37,804 bases of DNA from Planococcus koreensis (GTDB taxonomy: Bacteria; Bacillota; Bacilli; Bacillales_A; Planococcaceae). Below the pieces are notes generated by a model. That model saw only the letters and a list, made by a program, of their open reading frames with translations, was not told where the DNA came from and made no database searches. Shown here one piece after another: positions 14,930 to 22,568 of the stretch (position 1 is the stretch's first letter; each line of letters begins with the position of its first letter). The DNA lies in NCBI RefSeq assembly GCF_004761975.1, contig NZ_RQII01000010.1, positions 1 to 37,804 on the forward strand, written 5' to 3'. A program made the position numbers and the translations under genes.

Positions 14930-16813
14930 ATGGTGAAAAAATATGATATCGCAATAATTGGAGCGGGTGCAGCAGGGCTAACGGCCGCTTTTACCGGAAC
15001 CGGATTTTCAAAAAGTGTTGTGCTCATCGATAAGAACTTGCCGGGCGGAGAATGCACGTGGTCAGGCTGTATTCCGAGCAAATCGCTGATCAATACGGCA
15101 AAAGAAATCCATCACGCCAAAAAATACAGCCCAAATCTGGAAATCGACACAGCTGTCGTGTTGAAAGACATCCAGGACGTCATCCAAAAAGTCTATGCCG
15201 GCGAATCCCCTGAAGTATTGAAAGAGTCAGGCATCGATTTTATCAACGGCTACGCAAAATTCATCGGACCGCATTTATTGGAAGTGGACGGCGAGCGCAT
15301 CGAAGCGAAAAAAGTCATCTTGTCTACTGGATCGTCGCCAATGGTACCGCCGATTGACGGCTTGGACAAGGTATCTTATTTAACGAATGAAACCCTCTTC
15401 ACTTTGAAATCTTTCCCGAAAACAATGACGATTCTCGGAGGCGGGGCAATCGGCGTGGAATTGAGCCAAGCCTTGAACCGCATCGGCGTCAAAGTGACGC
15501 TTGTGGAGAAATTCGAGCGCATTTTGCCAAAAGACGAAGAAGAACTGGTATTGATGATCCAGCAGCGCTTGATCGAAGAAGGCGTTACGATCCATACCGG
15601 CGCGACTGCAGTCAAAGCGGAACAAAAAGGCGGCCAGATCGATTTGGAAATTGAAAAAGACGGCAGCAAAAAGATGGTTACGAGTGAAGGGCTGTTGGTC
15701 GCGCTGGGGCGTGAAGCGAATGTCAAAGGCTACGGTTTGGAACAAGCAGGCGTGGAATTCACGAAGAAAAGCATCACGGTCGACAATCATTTGGAAACCA
15801 CGGCGAAAGGTGTCTACGCAATCGGAGATGTCGTCGGACCTTACCAATTGTCGCACATGGCGAATGCACAAGGCATCACCGCTGCGCAAAATGCGATTTT
15901 GCCGATCAATAAAAAAATGGATTACGAGCATGTCACGTGGTGTACATACACGGATCCTGAACTCGGTCGCTCGGGAATGTCTGAAAAAGAAGCGCGTGAG
16001 AAATACGGCGATTCCATCCGCATCTACGAACACGATTATGCGGATTTGGACCGTGCCAATACAAAGAAAGACAGCATCGGCAAAGTGAAAATCATTCTGG
16101 ATAAAAAGGGCTTTATTTTAGGGGCGAGCATCTTGGGAGACCGCGCCGGTGAAATCATAAGCCAAATCCAGACCATCAAATCGCTGCACATCAATATGGG
16201 CAAATTATCCGGTGTCATTCATCCTTATCCGACGTACAGTGAAGTGTTGGTGAAAATCGGCAAGAAGGTATACGTCGATAATTTATTGAACCAGCCGATT
16301 GTCAAGACTTTCAATCAGGCAAAAGCCGGGGAACTTCCAGCAGGGAAAATTGCGGCGTACGGTGCTGTCGCTGCAGCAGGAATCGGCATTGCCGATATGG
16401 CAGTCAAAAACAATATCAAACCGAAACTGGGCGTGGAAAATGGGCGATTGAAACCGATGCCGTCGACGCCGAATGCGGTATCATCGCAATCCCATGACAA
16501 AGACAAATATGTGCCGGCATGGCCATATAACGGCAGCAGAAGCGAAGCGAAAAAGAACGTCATCGGCATGCTGAAAGGCTACGAAGGCGTTACGATTCTG
16601 CAGGTGGAAGACAATTACGTCTATGCGGTTGCAAAATCGAAAAAGATGCATTTCAAGGACGACATCGAATTTTACTTTAACGATGCAGCACAGCACATCG
16701 AATTCCGTTCAGCGTCACGGGTCGGCTATTCAGACGCAGGCGTCAACCGCAAACGCTATGAAAAAATGAGAAACCGCTATTTCGGCATTTCGACTCATAG
16801 CCGCAACTCATGA
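14930..16813 (+). CDS. MerA/Lpd-like FAD oxidoreductase fused to a C-terminal DUF1499 domain
   Basis: 627 aa. Residues 1-460 form a class I pyridine-nucleotide disulfide oxidoreductase: FAD motif IIGAGAAGLTAA, redox pair Cys42/Cys47 in GGECTWSGCIPSK, NAD motif TILGGGAIGVELS, VYAIGDVVG, and a dimerisation domain ending HPYPTYSEVL. After a hydrophobic stretch around 478-496, residues 505-620 match DUF1499: GRLKPMPSTPNAVSSQS, then FRSASRVGYSDAGVNRKR. Many DUF1499 proteins have Cys in SPNCVSSQ; here it is Ala. The ATG at 14921 directly abuts AAAGGA, so the ATG at 14930 (spacing 9) is the start. It overlaps the TVP38 gene by 4 nt. The substrate is unknown; no MerR/mercury genes accompany it. Confidence 0.88.
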   Translation: MVKKYDIAIIGAGAAGLTAAFTGTGFSKSVVLIDKNLPGGECTWSGCIPSKSLINTAKEIHHAKKYSPNLEIDTAVVLKDIQDVIQKVYAGESPEVLKESGIDFINGYAKFIGPHLLEVDGERIEAKKVILSTGSSPMVPPIDGLDKVSYLTNETLFTLKSFPKTMTILGGGAIGVELSQALNRIGVKVTLVEKFERILPKDEEELVLMIQQRLIEEGVTIHTGATAVKAEQKGGQIDLEIEKDGSKKMVTSEGLLVALGREANVKGYGLEQAGVEFTKKSITVDNHLETTAKGVYAIGDVVGPYQLSHMANAQGITAAQNAILPINKKMDYEHVTWCTYTDPELGRSGMSEKEAREKYGDSIRIYEHDYADLDRANTKKDSIGKVKIILDKKGFILGASILGDRAGEIISQIQTIKSLHINMGKLSGVIHPYPTYSEVLVKIGKKVYVDNLLNQPIVKTFNQAKAGELPAGKIAAYGAVAAAGIGIADMAVKNNIKPKLGVENGRLKPMPSTPNAVSSQSHDKDKYVPAWPYNGSRSEAKKNVIGMLKGYEGVTILQVEDNYVYAVAKSKKMHFKDDIEFYFNDAAQHIEFRSASRVGYSDAGVNRKRYEKMRNRYFGISTHSRNS

Positions 16814-17469
16814 GCAAACAAACCGTTCGCCGATTCGGGAAATGGCTGCTGCTTGCTCTTGCCATCGGCATAGCCATTTGGATCAGCCGCTCTGTTTTTC
16901 AAATTGATGCGAATAGCATTCGCAAATGGATTTTGTCGTTCGGCATTTGGGCACCCATTATCTACATCATCATTTACACGGTGAGGCCGCTGATCTTTTT
17001 TCCAGCCTCGGTATTATCCATTGCCGGAGGCTTGGCGTTTGGGGCATGGCTCGGCACACTTTACACCATCATCGGTGCAACATTGGGTGCCTTGCTGTCG
17101 TTTACTGTTGCAAAAACGTTGGGTACCCGCTTGATGAGTGGAAAATGGACCGGCAATGCTGGCAAAATCCAATCCCAGATGGAACACAACGGTTTTTTCT
17201 ACGTGCTGCTGTTCCGGTTGATTCCGGTCATTAATTTTGATTTGATCAGCTATATGGCGGCACTGGCGAAAGTCCGTTTCGGTTCATTTGCACTGGCGAC
17301 CTTGATCGGCATCATTCCAGGAACGTTTGCGTATAATTTCCTGGGAAGCAGTTTTGTCAGCGGCAACCCGCAAATCATCCTTTTGGCTGTCGTGGTCTTC
17401 ATCGTCTTAACGGTTGTGCCAATTGTCATCCGCAATCGCTGGAGCAAAAAGCAGTCACCGGATGCATAA
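16810..17469 (+). CDS. TVP38/TMEM64 (VTT domain) membrane protein
   Basis: 219 aa. The SNARE-associated/VTT domain is clear: RPLIFFPASVLSIAGGLAFG, then GATLGALLSFTVAKTLG, and near the end LFRLIPVINFDLISYMAAL with PGTFAYNFLGSSF. DedA and VTT proteins are transporters or lipid scramblases of the membrane. The start codon overlaps the stop of the upstream oxidoreductase gene (ATGA), indicating translational coupling. In many other bacteria these two are annotated as one fused polypeptide, so the split arrangement here supports a physical partnership. A second VTT protein is encoded at 31395-31928. Confidence 0.88.
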   Translation: MSKQTVRRFGKWLLLALAIGIAIWISRSVFQIDANSIRKWILSFGIWAPIIYIIIYTVRPLIFFPASVLSIAGGLAFGAWLGTLYTIIGATLGALLSFTVAKTLGTRLMSGKWTGNAGKIQSQMEHNGFFYVLLFRLIPVINFDLISYMAALAKVRFGSFALATLIGIIPGTFAYNFLGSSFVSGNPQIILLAVVVFIVLTVVPIVIRNRWSKKQSPDA

Positions 17470-17505
17470 CAAGAAGTTTATCAATGGATTTAGGAAGTGG
17501 AGAAA

Positions 17506-18753
17506 ATGAAGAAATTTACACTCTTAACCTCTGGAATACTGGCACTGGGGTTGGCTGCTTGCTCTCAGAACGCTGAAAAAGGGTCTCAGGATAACTCTGG
17601 AAACTTGCTGGCGAGCGATTGGCAGGAAGTGTCGGACGCTGCGGCTGGGCAGGAAGTCAATATGTATATGTGGGGCGGCAACGACAACATCAACCGCTAC
17701 CTGGACGAATGGGTTGCGCCGCGCATGAAAGAAGAACATGGCATCGAGCTGACTCGGGTGCCGATGAACGATGCACAGGACATCATCAATCAATTGCTTG
17801 ATGAAAAGTCGGTCGGCAAAACCGATGGCAGCATGGATATCGTTTGGATCAACGGCGAAAACTTCAAAGCAGCGAAAGACAACGGTCTACTGTGGGGCGA
17901 CTTCAGCGGACAATTGCCGAATTTCACGGATTATATCGATGCGGATGCTCCTGAAATCGCAGAAGATTTCGGGGAGCCGGTAGACGGCTTGGAAGCACCG
18001 TGGGGCCAAGCGCAATTCGTTTTGGTGCATGATGAAAACAAATCGCCGAATCCGCCGAAATCAATGGAGGAACTGGCCTCTTGGGTAAAAGAAAATCCGG
18101 GGCAATTCACTTATCCGGCGCCGCCTGACTTTACGGGCAGTGCGTTCATCCGCCACGTCTTATATGAAACGACAGGCGGCCATGAACAATACCAGCAGCC
18201 TGCTGCTGAAATCAATGATCTCGAAGCGCGCTTCGAACCGATGTGGCAATACTTGAACGAAATTGAACCCTTTTTATGGCGTGAAGGGCAAACTTACCCA
18301 GAAAGCCTGACCAAACAAGACCAATTGTTTGCGAGTGGAGAAGTCGGACTGACGATGAGCTACGATCCGGCTCTGGCAGCCAGTGAAGTGCTGAAAGGCC
18401 GATTCCCGGAATCGACCCGGACATTCTTGCTCGACGGGGGAACGCTTGCCAATACCCATTTCCTATCGATTCCATTCAACTCATCCGATAAGGCGGGGGC
18501 CATGGTCACAATCAACGAATTGCTGTCGCCGGCAGCGCAGACCGCGAAACTGTCTCCTGAAAATTGGGGTGATTTATCGGCGCTCGATTTGGAAAAGTTA
18601 TCTCCCGAACAGCGCCAGGCCATGACCGATGTGGATTTGGGCAACGCGACACTGCCTTTGGAAGAGCTGGAAGCGAATCGCTTGCCGGAATTATCAGCGG
18701 ACTACATTGAAATCATCGAAAAAGGGTGGATGGAACATGTTGCAAAAGAGTAA
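17506..18753 (+). CDS. ABC transporter substrate-binding lipoprotein, YnjB type
   Basis: 415 aa. The lipoprotein signal ends in lipobox LAAC (Cys at about residue 19), so it is tethered outside the membrane. The segments MYMWGGNDNINRYLDEWVAP and IVWINGENFKAAKDNGLL are typical of the YnjB family (COG4134), a branch of the iron/thiamine/spermidine-like type 2 binding proteins whose ligand has not been established. A GTG at 17497 is possible, but AGGAAG is best spaced for the ATG at 17506. It overlaps the first permease gene by 17 nt and begins 36 nt after the VTT gene, in the same operon. Confidence 0.85.
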   Translation: MKKFTLLTSGILALGLAACSQNAEKGSQDNSGNLLASDWQEVSDAAAGQEVNMYMWGGNDNINRYLDEWVAPRMKEEHGIELTRVPMNDAQDIINQLLDEKSVGKTDGSMDIVWINGENFKAAKDNGLLWGDFSGQLPNFTDYIDADAPEIAEDFGEPVDGLEAPWGQAQFVLVHDENKSPNPPKSMEELASWVKENPGQFTYPAPPDFTGSAFIRHVLYETTGGHEQYQQPAAEINDLEARFEPMWQYLNEIEPFLWREGQTYPESLTKQDQLFASGEVGLTMSYDPALAASEVLKGRFPESTRTFLLDGGTLANTHFLSIPFNSSDKAGAMVTINELLSPAAQTAKLSPENWGDLSALDLEKLSPEQRQAMTDVDLGNATLPLEELEANRLPELSADYIEIIEKGWMEHVAKE

Positions 18754-19621
18754 ACCGTATCTTTTGCTGCTGCCCGCCACCGCCACGATTGTCCTCCTGT
18801 TTTTTGGGGGACTTTTTGATGGGCTGCTGAAAAGCCTGGGGTACTTTCCGGCAATCGGAAAAATGGAGCTGGACCTTACCGCTTATACTGGATTGCTGGG
18901 TTCAAGCGATTTCTGGGAGTCGCTCGCCCTGACCACAAGAGTGGCAGCCTTGTCTTCCTTGATTGCATCAATACTTGGCGGCATCATTGCGATTTCCTTG
19001 TTTATGCTCAGCGAGTCCGCGAAATCGGGGGCTCCGCGATTTTGGCAGCGCTTGTTTCAGCTGCCGCTGACCATTCCGCATCTTGTCGGCGGCTATATCA
19101 TCGTCCTGTTGTTCATGCAAAGCGGTTTTTTATCGAAGATTCTGGCCACAGCGGGAGTGATTGATGATATCTCGGATTTCCCGGTGTTGGTCAATGATCC
19201 GTTCGGCTGGGGCATCATCATGGCATATGCCTGGAAAGAGGCTCCTTTTGTGTCGTTGATGATTTATCCAGTCTTGACGCGCATCCACAGCTCCTGGCGC
19301 GACGTGTCCAGGGTTTTTGGCGCAAAAGGCTGGCAATTCATCCGGGAAATCGTCCTGCCGATTATTTTTCCTGCATGGACCATAGCAGCTTTTATCGTCT
19401 TTGTCTTTACATTTTCTGCGTTCGAAGTGCCTTATTTGCTTGGCGTCACTTATCCAAGCATGCTGCCGGTTTATTCGTATCAGCTTTACACGAGCGGTAC
19501 ATTGGCTGATCGACCGGAAGCGTTAGCCGTCAACATTATCCTGGCAGCTTTGACCATTCTTCTCGGTCTGGCCGTTTATTTTTTCAGCAAGCGCTGGAAT
19601 GTCTTAAAGGGGTGGAATTGA
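18737..19621 (+). CDS. ABC transporter permease, YnjC-like, first half
   Basis: 294 aa with about six or seven membrane segments. The EAA-type loop that contacts the ATPase is seen in SSWRDVSRVFGAKGWQFIREIVLPIIFPAW. It begins within the end of the binding-protein gene (ATG 18737 after AGGGTGG), so an apparent longer frame starting at 18629 is not real. In E. coli YnjC is a single permease of double length; here the two halves are separate genes, this one and the next. Confidence 0.85.
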   Translation: MLQKSKPYLLLLPATATIVLLFFGGLFDGLLKSLGYFPAIGKMELDLTAYTGLLGSSDFWESLALTTRVAALSSLIASILGGIIAISLFMLSESAKSGAPRFWQRLFQLPLTIPHLVGGYIIVLLFMQSGFLSKILATAGVIDDISDFPVLVNDPFGWGIIMAYAWKEAPFVSLMIYPVLTRIHSSWRDVSRVFGAKGWQFIREIVLPIIFPAWTIAAFIVFVFTFSAFEVPYLLGVTYPSMLPVYSYQLYTSGTLADRPEALAVNIILAALTILLGLAVYFFSKRWNVLKGWN

Positions 19622-20457
19622 TGGAGCGACGCTCGAATCTGATCAGATTGTTTTTCTTCTCTATCGTCTTCCTTGTCATCGTATTTCCATTCCTCCCATT
19701 GCTTTTGTCGAGCGTATCGTTTGGCTGGCAATGGCCGAATGTCTTGCCTGAGTCCTACAGTTTCCGAGCTTGGGAATATGTGCTGGCCGGCAGCTCGGGC
19801 ACCTGGCCGGCAGTGGGAGCCAGTCTGCTGATTGCTGGCATTGTCACTGCGGTGAACATCTTGCTGGCCGTGCCGGCTGCCAATGCTTTGTCGCGCAATA
19901 AATTCACCGGCAAATGGCTGGCAGAAGCCATCATTTTTGCTCCGATTGTCATTCCGCCATTTGTTGCCGTCATGGGTATTCATTTGACGTTTTTGCGCCT
20001 CGGATTGACTGAGACGATATTCGGTGTTGTTTTGGCCCACCTTTCGCCAACATTGCCTTATATGGTGCGTGCCGTCATGATCAGCTATAATACCTTATCC
20101 GTCGATTGGGAAGACCAGGCACGTATGCTGGGCGCCGGCCCGTTTTCCCGTTTTTTCCACGTCGTGCTGCCGCATTTAATGCCGGGCATCGCAGCGGGTG
20201 CGAGTTTGAGCATCCTGATTTCCTTGAGTCAATATTTAATCACATTTCTGATTGGTTCGGGTCAAGTCGTGACATTGCCGATCCTGCTGTTTCCGTTCAT
20301 TAGCGGCGGAGATCCTGCCATTGCGTCCGCCTATTCGCTGTTGTTTGCGGGAATGGCCATCTTGACATTGCTGGTGATGGACGTATCATTAAAGAACTAT
20401 TATAAAAACAAAAAAGCCTCAACGGTTAAAGGCCAGCAGAGAGGGGTGGAAATGTGA
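19621..20457 (+). CDS. ABC transporter permease, YnjC-like, second half
   Basis: 278 aa with about six membrane segments. The coupling loop is visible in SVDWEDQARMLGAGPFSRFFHVVLPHLMPGI. It begins at ATG 19621, sharing one base with the previous stop (TGATG), after AAGGGG; an in-frame GTG at 19612 lies inside that site. Together with the previous gene it would form the heterodimeric membrane channel. The C-terminal tail is basic (KNYYKNKKASTVKGQQRG). Confidence 0.85.
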   Translation: MERRSNLIRLFFFSIVFLVIVFPFLPLLLSSVSFGWQWPNVLPESYSFRAWEYVLAGSSGTWPAVGASLLIAGIVTAVNILLAVPAANALSRNKFTGKWLAEAIIFAPIVIPPFVAVMGIHLTFLRLGLTETIFGVVLAHLSPTLPYMVRAVMISYNTLSVDWEDQARMLGAGPFSRFFHVVLPHLMPGIAAGASLSILISLSQYLITFLIGSGQVVTLPILLFPFISGGDPAIASAYSLLFAGMAILTLLVMDVSLKNYYKNKKASTVKGQQRGVEM

Positions 20458-21530
20458 ACGATTTGCGCATCATCAATATAAAAAAGCAGTTTAAACAAAC
20501 TGAGCGAAGAGGCGATCCGGCGTTTTCTCTTCAACCAATCCAGTTGACAATCCGCGAAGGTGAATTTTTCTCGCTGCTTGGCCCATCCGGCTGTGGCAAG
20601 ACGACGCTGCTGAAATTAGTTGCCGGGTTGCTGCAGGCTGACAGCGGCGAAATCTGGGTAGGGGACACCAATCTCACGAAGGTCCCGTCTGAATCCAGAA
20701 AGTTCGCGATGGTTTTTCAGCAATCGCTGCTGTTTCCGCATATGTCAGTAGAAGACAATGTGGCATTCGGTCTGAAGATGCAGAAAGTCGGCAAAAAACA
20801 GCGGCTCGATAAAGCCCGTGCGATGCTCGAAAGAGTCGGCTTGGCTGGCTACGGCAGCCGTCTGCCGGACGAATTGAGCGGCGGCCAGCAGCAGCGCGTG
20901 GCGCTAGCAAGAGCGCTCGTTGCCAATCCCCGTGTCTTGCTGATGGATGAACCGTTCAGTGCATTGGACCCGATCCTGCGGGAAGAAATGAGGGAGCTGC
21001 TGGGCCGGATCCAAAAAGAGTTCCGCGTCACCGTGCTGTTCGTCACGCACGACCGGGAAGAAGCGTTCTATTTATCGGACCGGATCGGCATCATGAACGA
21101 AGGGGAATTGCTGCAGGTGGGAAATGCCCGGGACTTATATGAACGCCCGGCCAGCACAACAGCGGCTACATTCCTGGGGTTGAAAAACATCATTGAAGGA
21201 ACAGTCAGCGACGGCCGTTTTTCTTCGATAGGCGGCAATTTTGAATTTGCTGTAAATGACCGCTTTCAAGCCGGACAGGGCTTTTTGGTTCTGCGTCCGG
21301 AAGCGGTTGAACTTATGCCTAATGCTTCTCTGCCGCCAAAGGGCTCGCTGCATGTCAGTGGAGTCATCCAGCAGCTGCGGTTCAAGCACGGATTTTATCT
21401 ATGCAAAGTACAAGTGGGCGACGAGCAGCTGGAATGTGTATTTTCCAGCCGGCAACGGGAAAACGCCACCGCCGGTCAAAAGGTTGATTTAATGGTTGAC
21501 TTGAAAGATGTTTGGATAGTGGAGAAATAA
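20454..21530 (+). CDS. ABC transporter ATP-binding protein (YnjD/PotA/FbpC-like)
   Basis: 358 aa. Walker A is GPSGCGKT (43-50), Q-loop FQQ near 88-90, signature LSGGQQQR (141-148), Walker B VLLMDEP (161-167) and H-loop His199 in FVTHDREEA. After residue 235 there is a TOBE-like regulatory domain ending in LMVDLKDVWIVEK. E. coli YnjD is shorter, so the extra C-terminal domain is a difference and resembles iron or spermidine importers. The GTG start (20454) overlaps the previous stop (GTGA). A terminator follows 45 nt downstream, closing the operon. Confidence 0.9.
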   Translation: MNDLRIINIKKQFKQTERRGDPAFSLQPIQLTIREGEFFSLLGPSGCGKTTLLKLVAGLLQADSGEIWVGDTNLTKVPSESRKFAMVFQQSLLFPHMSVEDNVAFGLKMQKVGKKQRLDKARAMLERVGLAGYGSRLPDELSGGQQQRVALARALVANPRVLLMDEPFSALDPILREEMRELLGRIQKEFRVTVLFVTHDREEAFYLSDRIGIMNEGELLQVGNARDLYERPASTTAATFLGLKNIIEGTVSDGRFSSIGGNFEFAVNDRFQAGQGFLVLRPEAVELMPNASLPPKGSLHVSGVIQQLRFKHGFYLCKVQVGDEQLECVFSSRQRENATAGQKVDLMVDLKDVWIVEK

Positions 21531-21574
21531 GCGGTTTATTGAAGAAACAAGTTCGGTAAATCGATGAATGCAAG

Positions 21575-21623
21575 ATCCGCATATGGAAGCGCTGGAAAAG
21601 CGTCTGCCATTCGCGGATTTTTT
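21575..21623 (+). terminator. Terminator of the oxidoreductase-VTT-ABC operon
   Basis: The outer stem is ATCCGC (21575-21580) / GCGGAT (21613-21618), extended inward by ATGG/CCAT and an inner GCGC/GCGT helix, then six T. It overlaps the end of the small minus-strand ORF. Confidence 0.65.
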
Positions 21624-21762
21624 AGTTTCCGGTTATGAAGTTTGCAATCCCCACAATCGCAAACATAGCTCCGCTCACAATCACTCCGCCGGCAAGGAAA
21701 TAACAAAACAAATTCAGAATATCAAAAATCGCTCCAGCTAAATCATCGATGAAACTTTTCAT
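21622..21762 (-). CDS. Small membrane protein, 46 aa
   Basis: Reads MKSFIDDLAGAIFDILNLFC..., with an amphipathic or hydrophobic N-terminal helix and a second hydrophobic stretch (FLAGGVIVSGAMFAIVGIA), ending FITGN. AGAGGT lies 7 nt before the ATG, supporting translation. It is not recognised; the GG/SG-rich membrane span resembles small stress or bacteriocin-like peptides only in a general way. Its 3' end overlaps the terminator of the convergent ABC operon, so read-through from either side would make antisense RNA. Confidence 0.55.
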   Translation of the reverse strand: MKSFIDDLAGAIFDILNLFCYFLAGGVIVSGAMFAIVGIANFITGN

Positions 21763-21986
21763 GGGCAGGACCTCTTTTCTTTATGATAGGTATCGTATTT
21801 CTGCTTTTACTTTCATTCAATATACCTTTACTAATAAAAATCGTTTTGCTAATTATACATTTTTGGGGTAAATTGGAATATAGAGAAAGAAGTTAAAGTT
21901 AGGTTTAAACTTGTTTAATGTGTTTTGAAAGATTTCATTACAGATTTTATAACTAGTACACATAGAAAAAGGGGGGGAATTTAAAT

Positions 21987-22475
21987 ATGGGTTTCCACAT
22001 CCGAGACATGGATAAGAAAGATATAAAAGCAGTTCAAAATGTAGCAAGGGAAAGTTGGAAATCCACTTATAACGGAATCATCCCAATGGAAATTCAAGAA
22101 ACTTTTTTAGGAAGCGCTTATAGCGATAGCATGATGCACAAACGCTTGGAAGTTTCTTCTCTTTACGTGGCCGAAGTGAGCGGGGAAGTTGTAGGATTTG
22201 CGAACTTCTCAACGGTGAAACAAGGAAACATTGCTGAATTGGGTGCGATTTATCTCCTTTCAGAATATCAAGGAGAAGGTATCGGTACAGCTCTTCTTCG
22301 AGAGGGCATCAAGAATTTAAATGGAGCCCAATCACTTATAGCAGATGTGGAAAAAGAAAATAAATCTGGATTAACCTTCTATAAGGCCAAAGGCTTTCAT
22401 ATTCATTCTGAGTTCAATGACAATCTGGATGGGCTTATTACAAAAATGGCCAGAATGGTCTTGCCTATTCAGTAG
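21987..22475 (+). CDS. GNAT N-acetyltransferase
   Basis: 162 aa. The GNAT fold is clear: IRDMDKKDIKAVQNVARESWKSTYNGIIP at the start, YVAEVSGEVVGFANF, then IYLLSEYQGEGIGTALLREGI with the acetyl-CoA loop (Q-x-x-G-x-G), and LTFYKAKGF near the end. The TYxGIIP motif is common among small acyltransferases close to PaiA. A long G-rich site (AAAGGGGGGG) precedes the ATG. Substrate unknown. It ends in a terminator shared with the convergent DUF21/CBS gene. Confidence 0.85.
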   Translation: MGFHIRDMDKKDIKAVQNVARESWKSTYNGIIPMEIQETFLGSAYSDSMMHKRLEVSSLYVAEVSGEVVGFANFSTVKQGNIAELGAIYLLSEYQGEGIGTALLREGIKNLNGAQSLIADVEKENKSGLTFYKAKGFHIHSEFNDNLDGLITKMARMVLPIQ

Positions 22476-22513
22476 ACGTAATATTTTTGGATAAGCAATC
22501 GGATTTTGAAAGC

Positions 22514-22551
22514 AAAAAGAAGAGGCGTCCAACACGGCGCCTCTTCTTTTT
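22514..22551. terminator. Bidirectional terminator, GNAT and DUF21/CBS genes
   Basis: Perfect 14-bp arms AAAAAGAAGAGGCG (22514-22527) and CGCCTCTTCTTTTT (22538-22551), loop 10 nt. It works for both convergent units. Confidence 0.9.
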
Positions 22552-22568
22552 AACATCTGGACATCAAA

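Noticed and set aside
15380..16033. 217-codon minus-strand frame inside the MerA-like gene
   Set aside because: Shadow of strong codon bias in the real gene; no domain and no initiation site.
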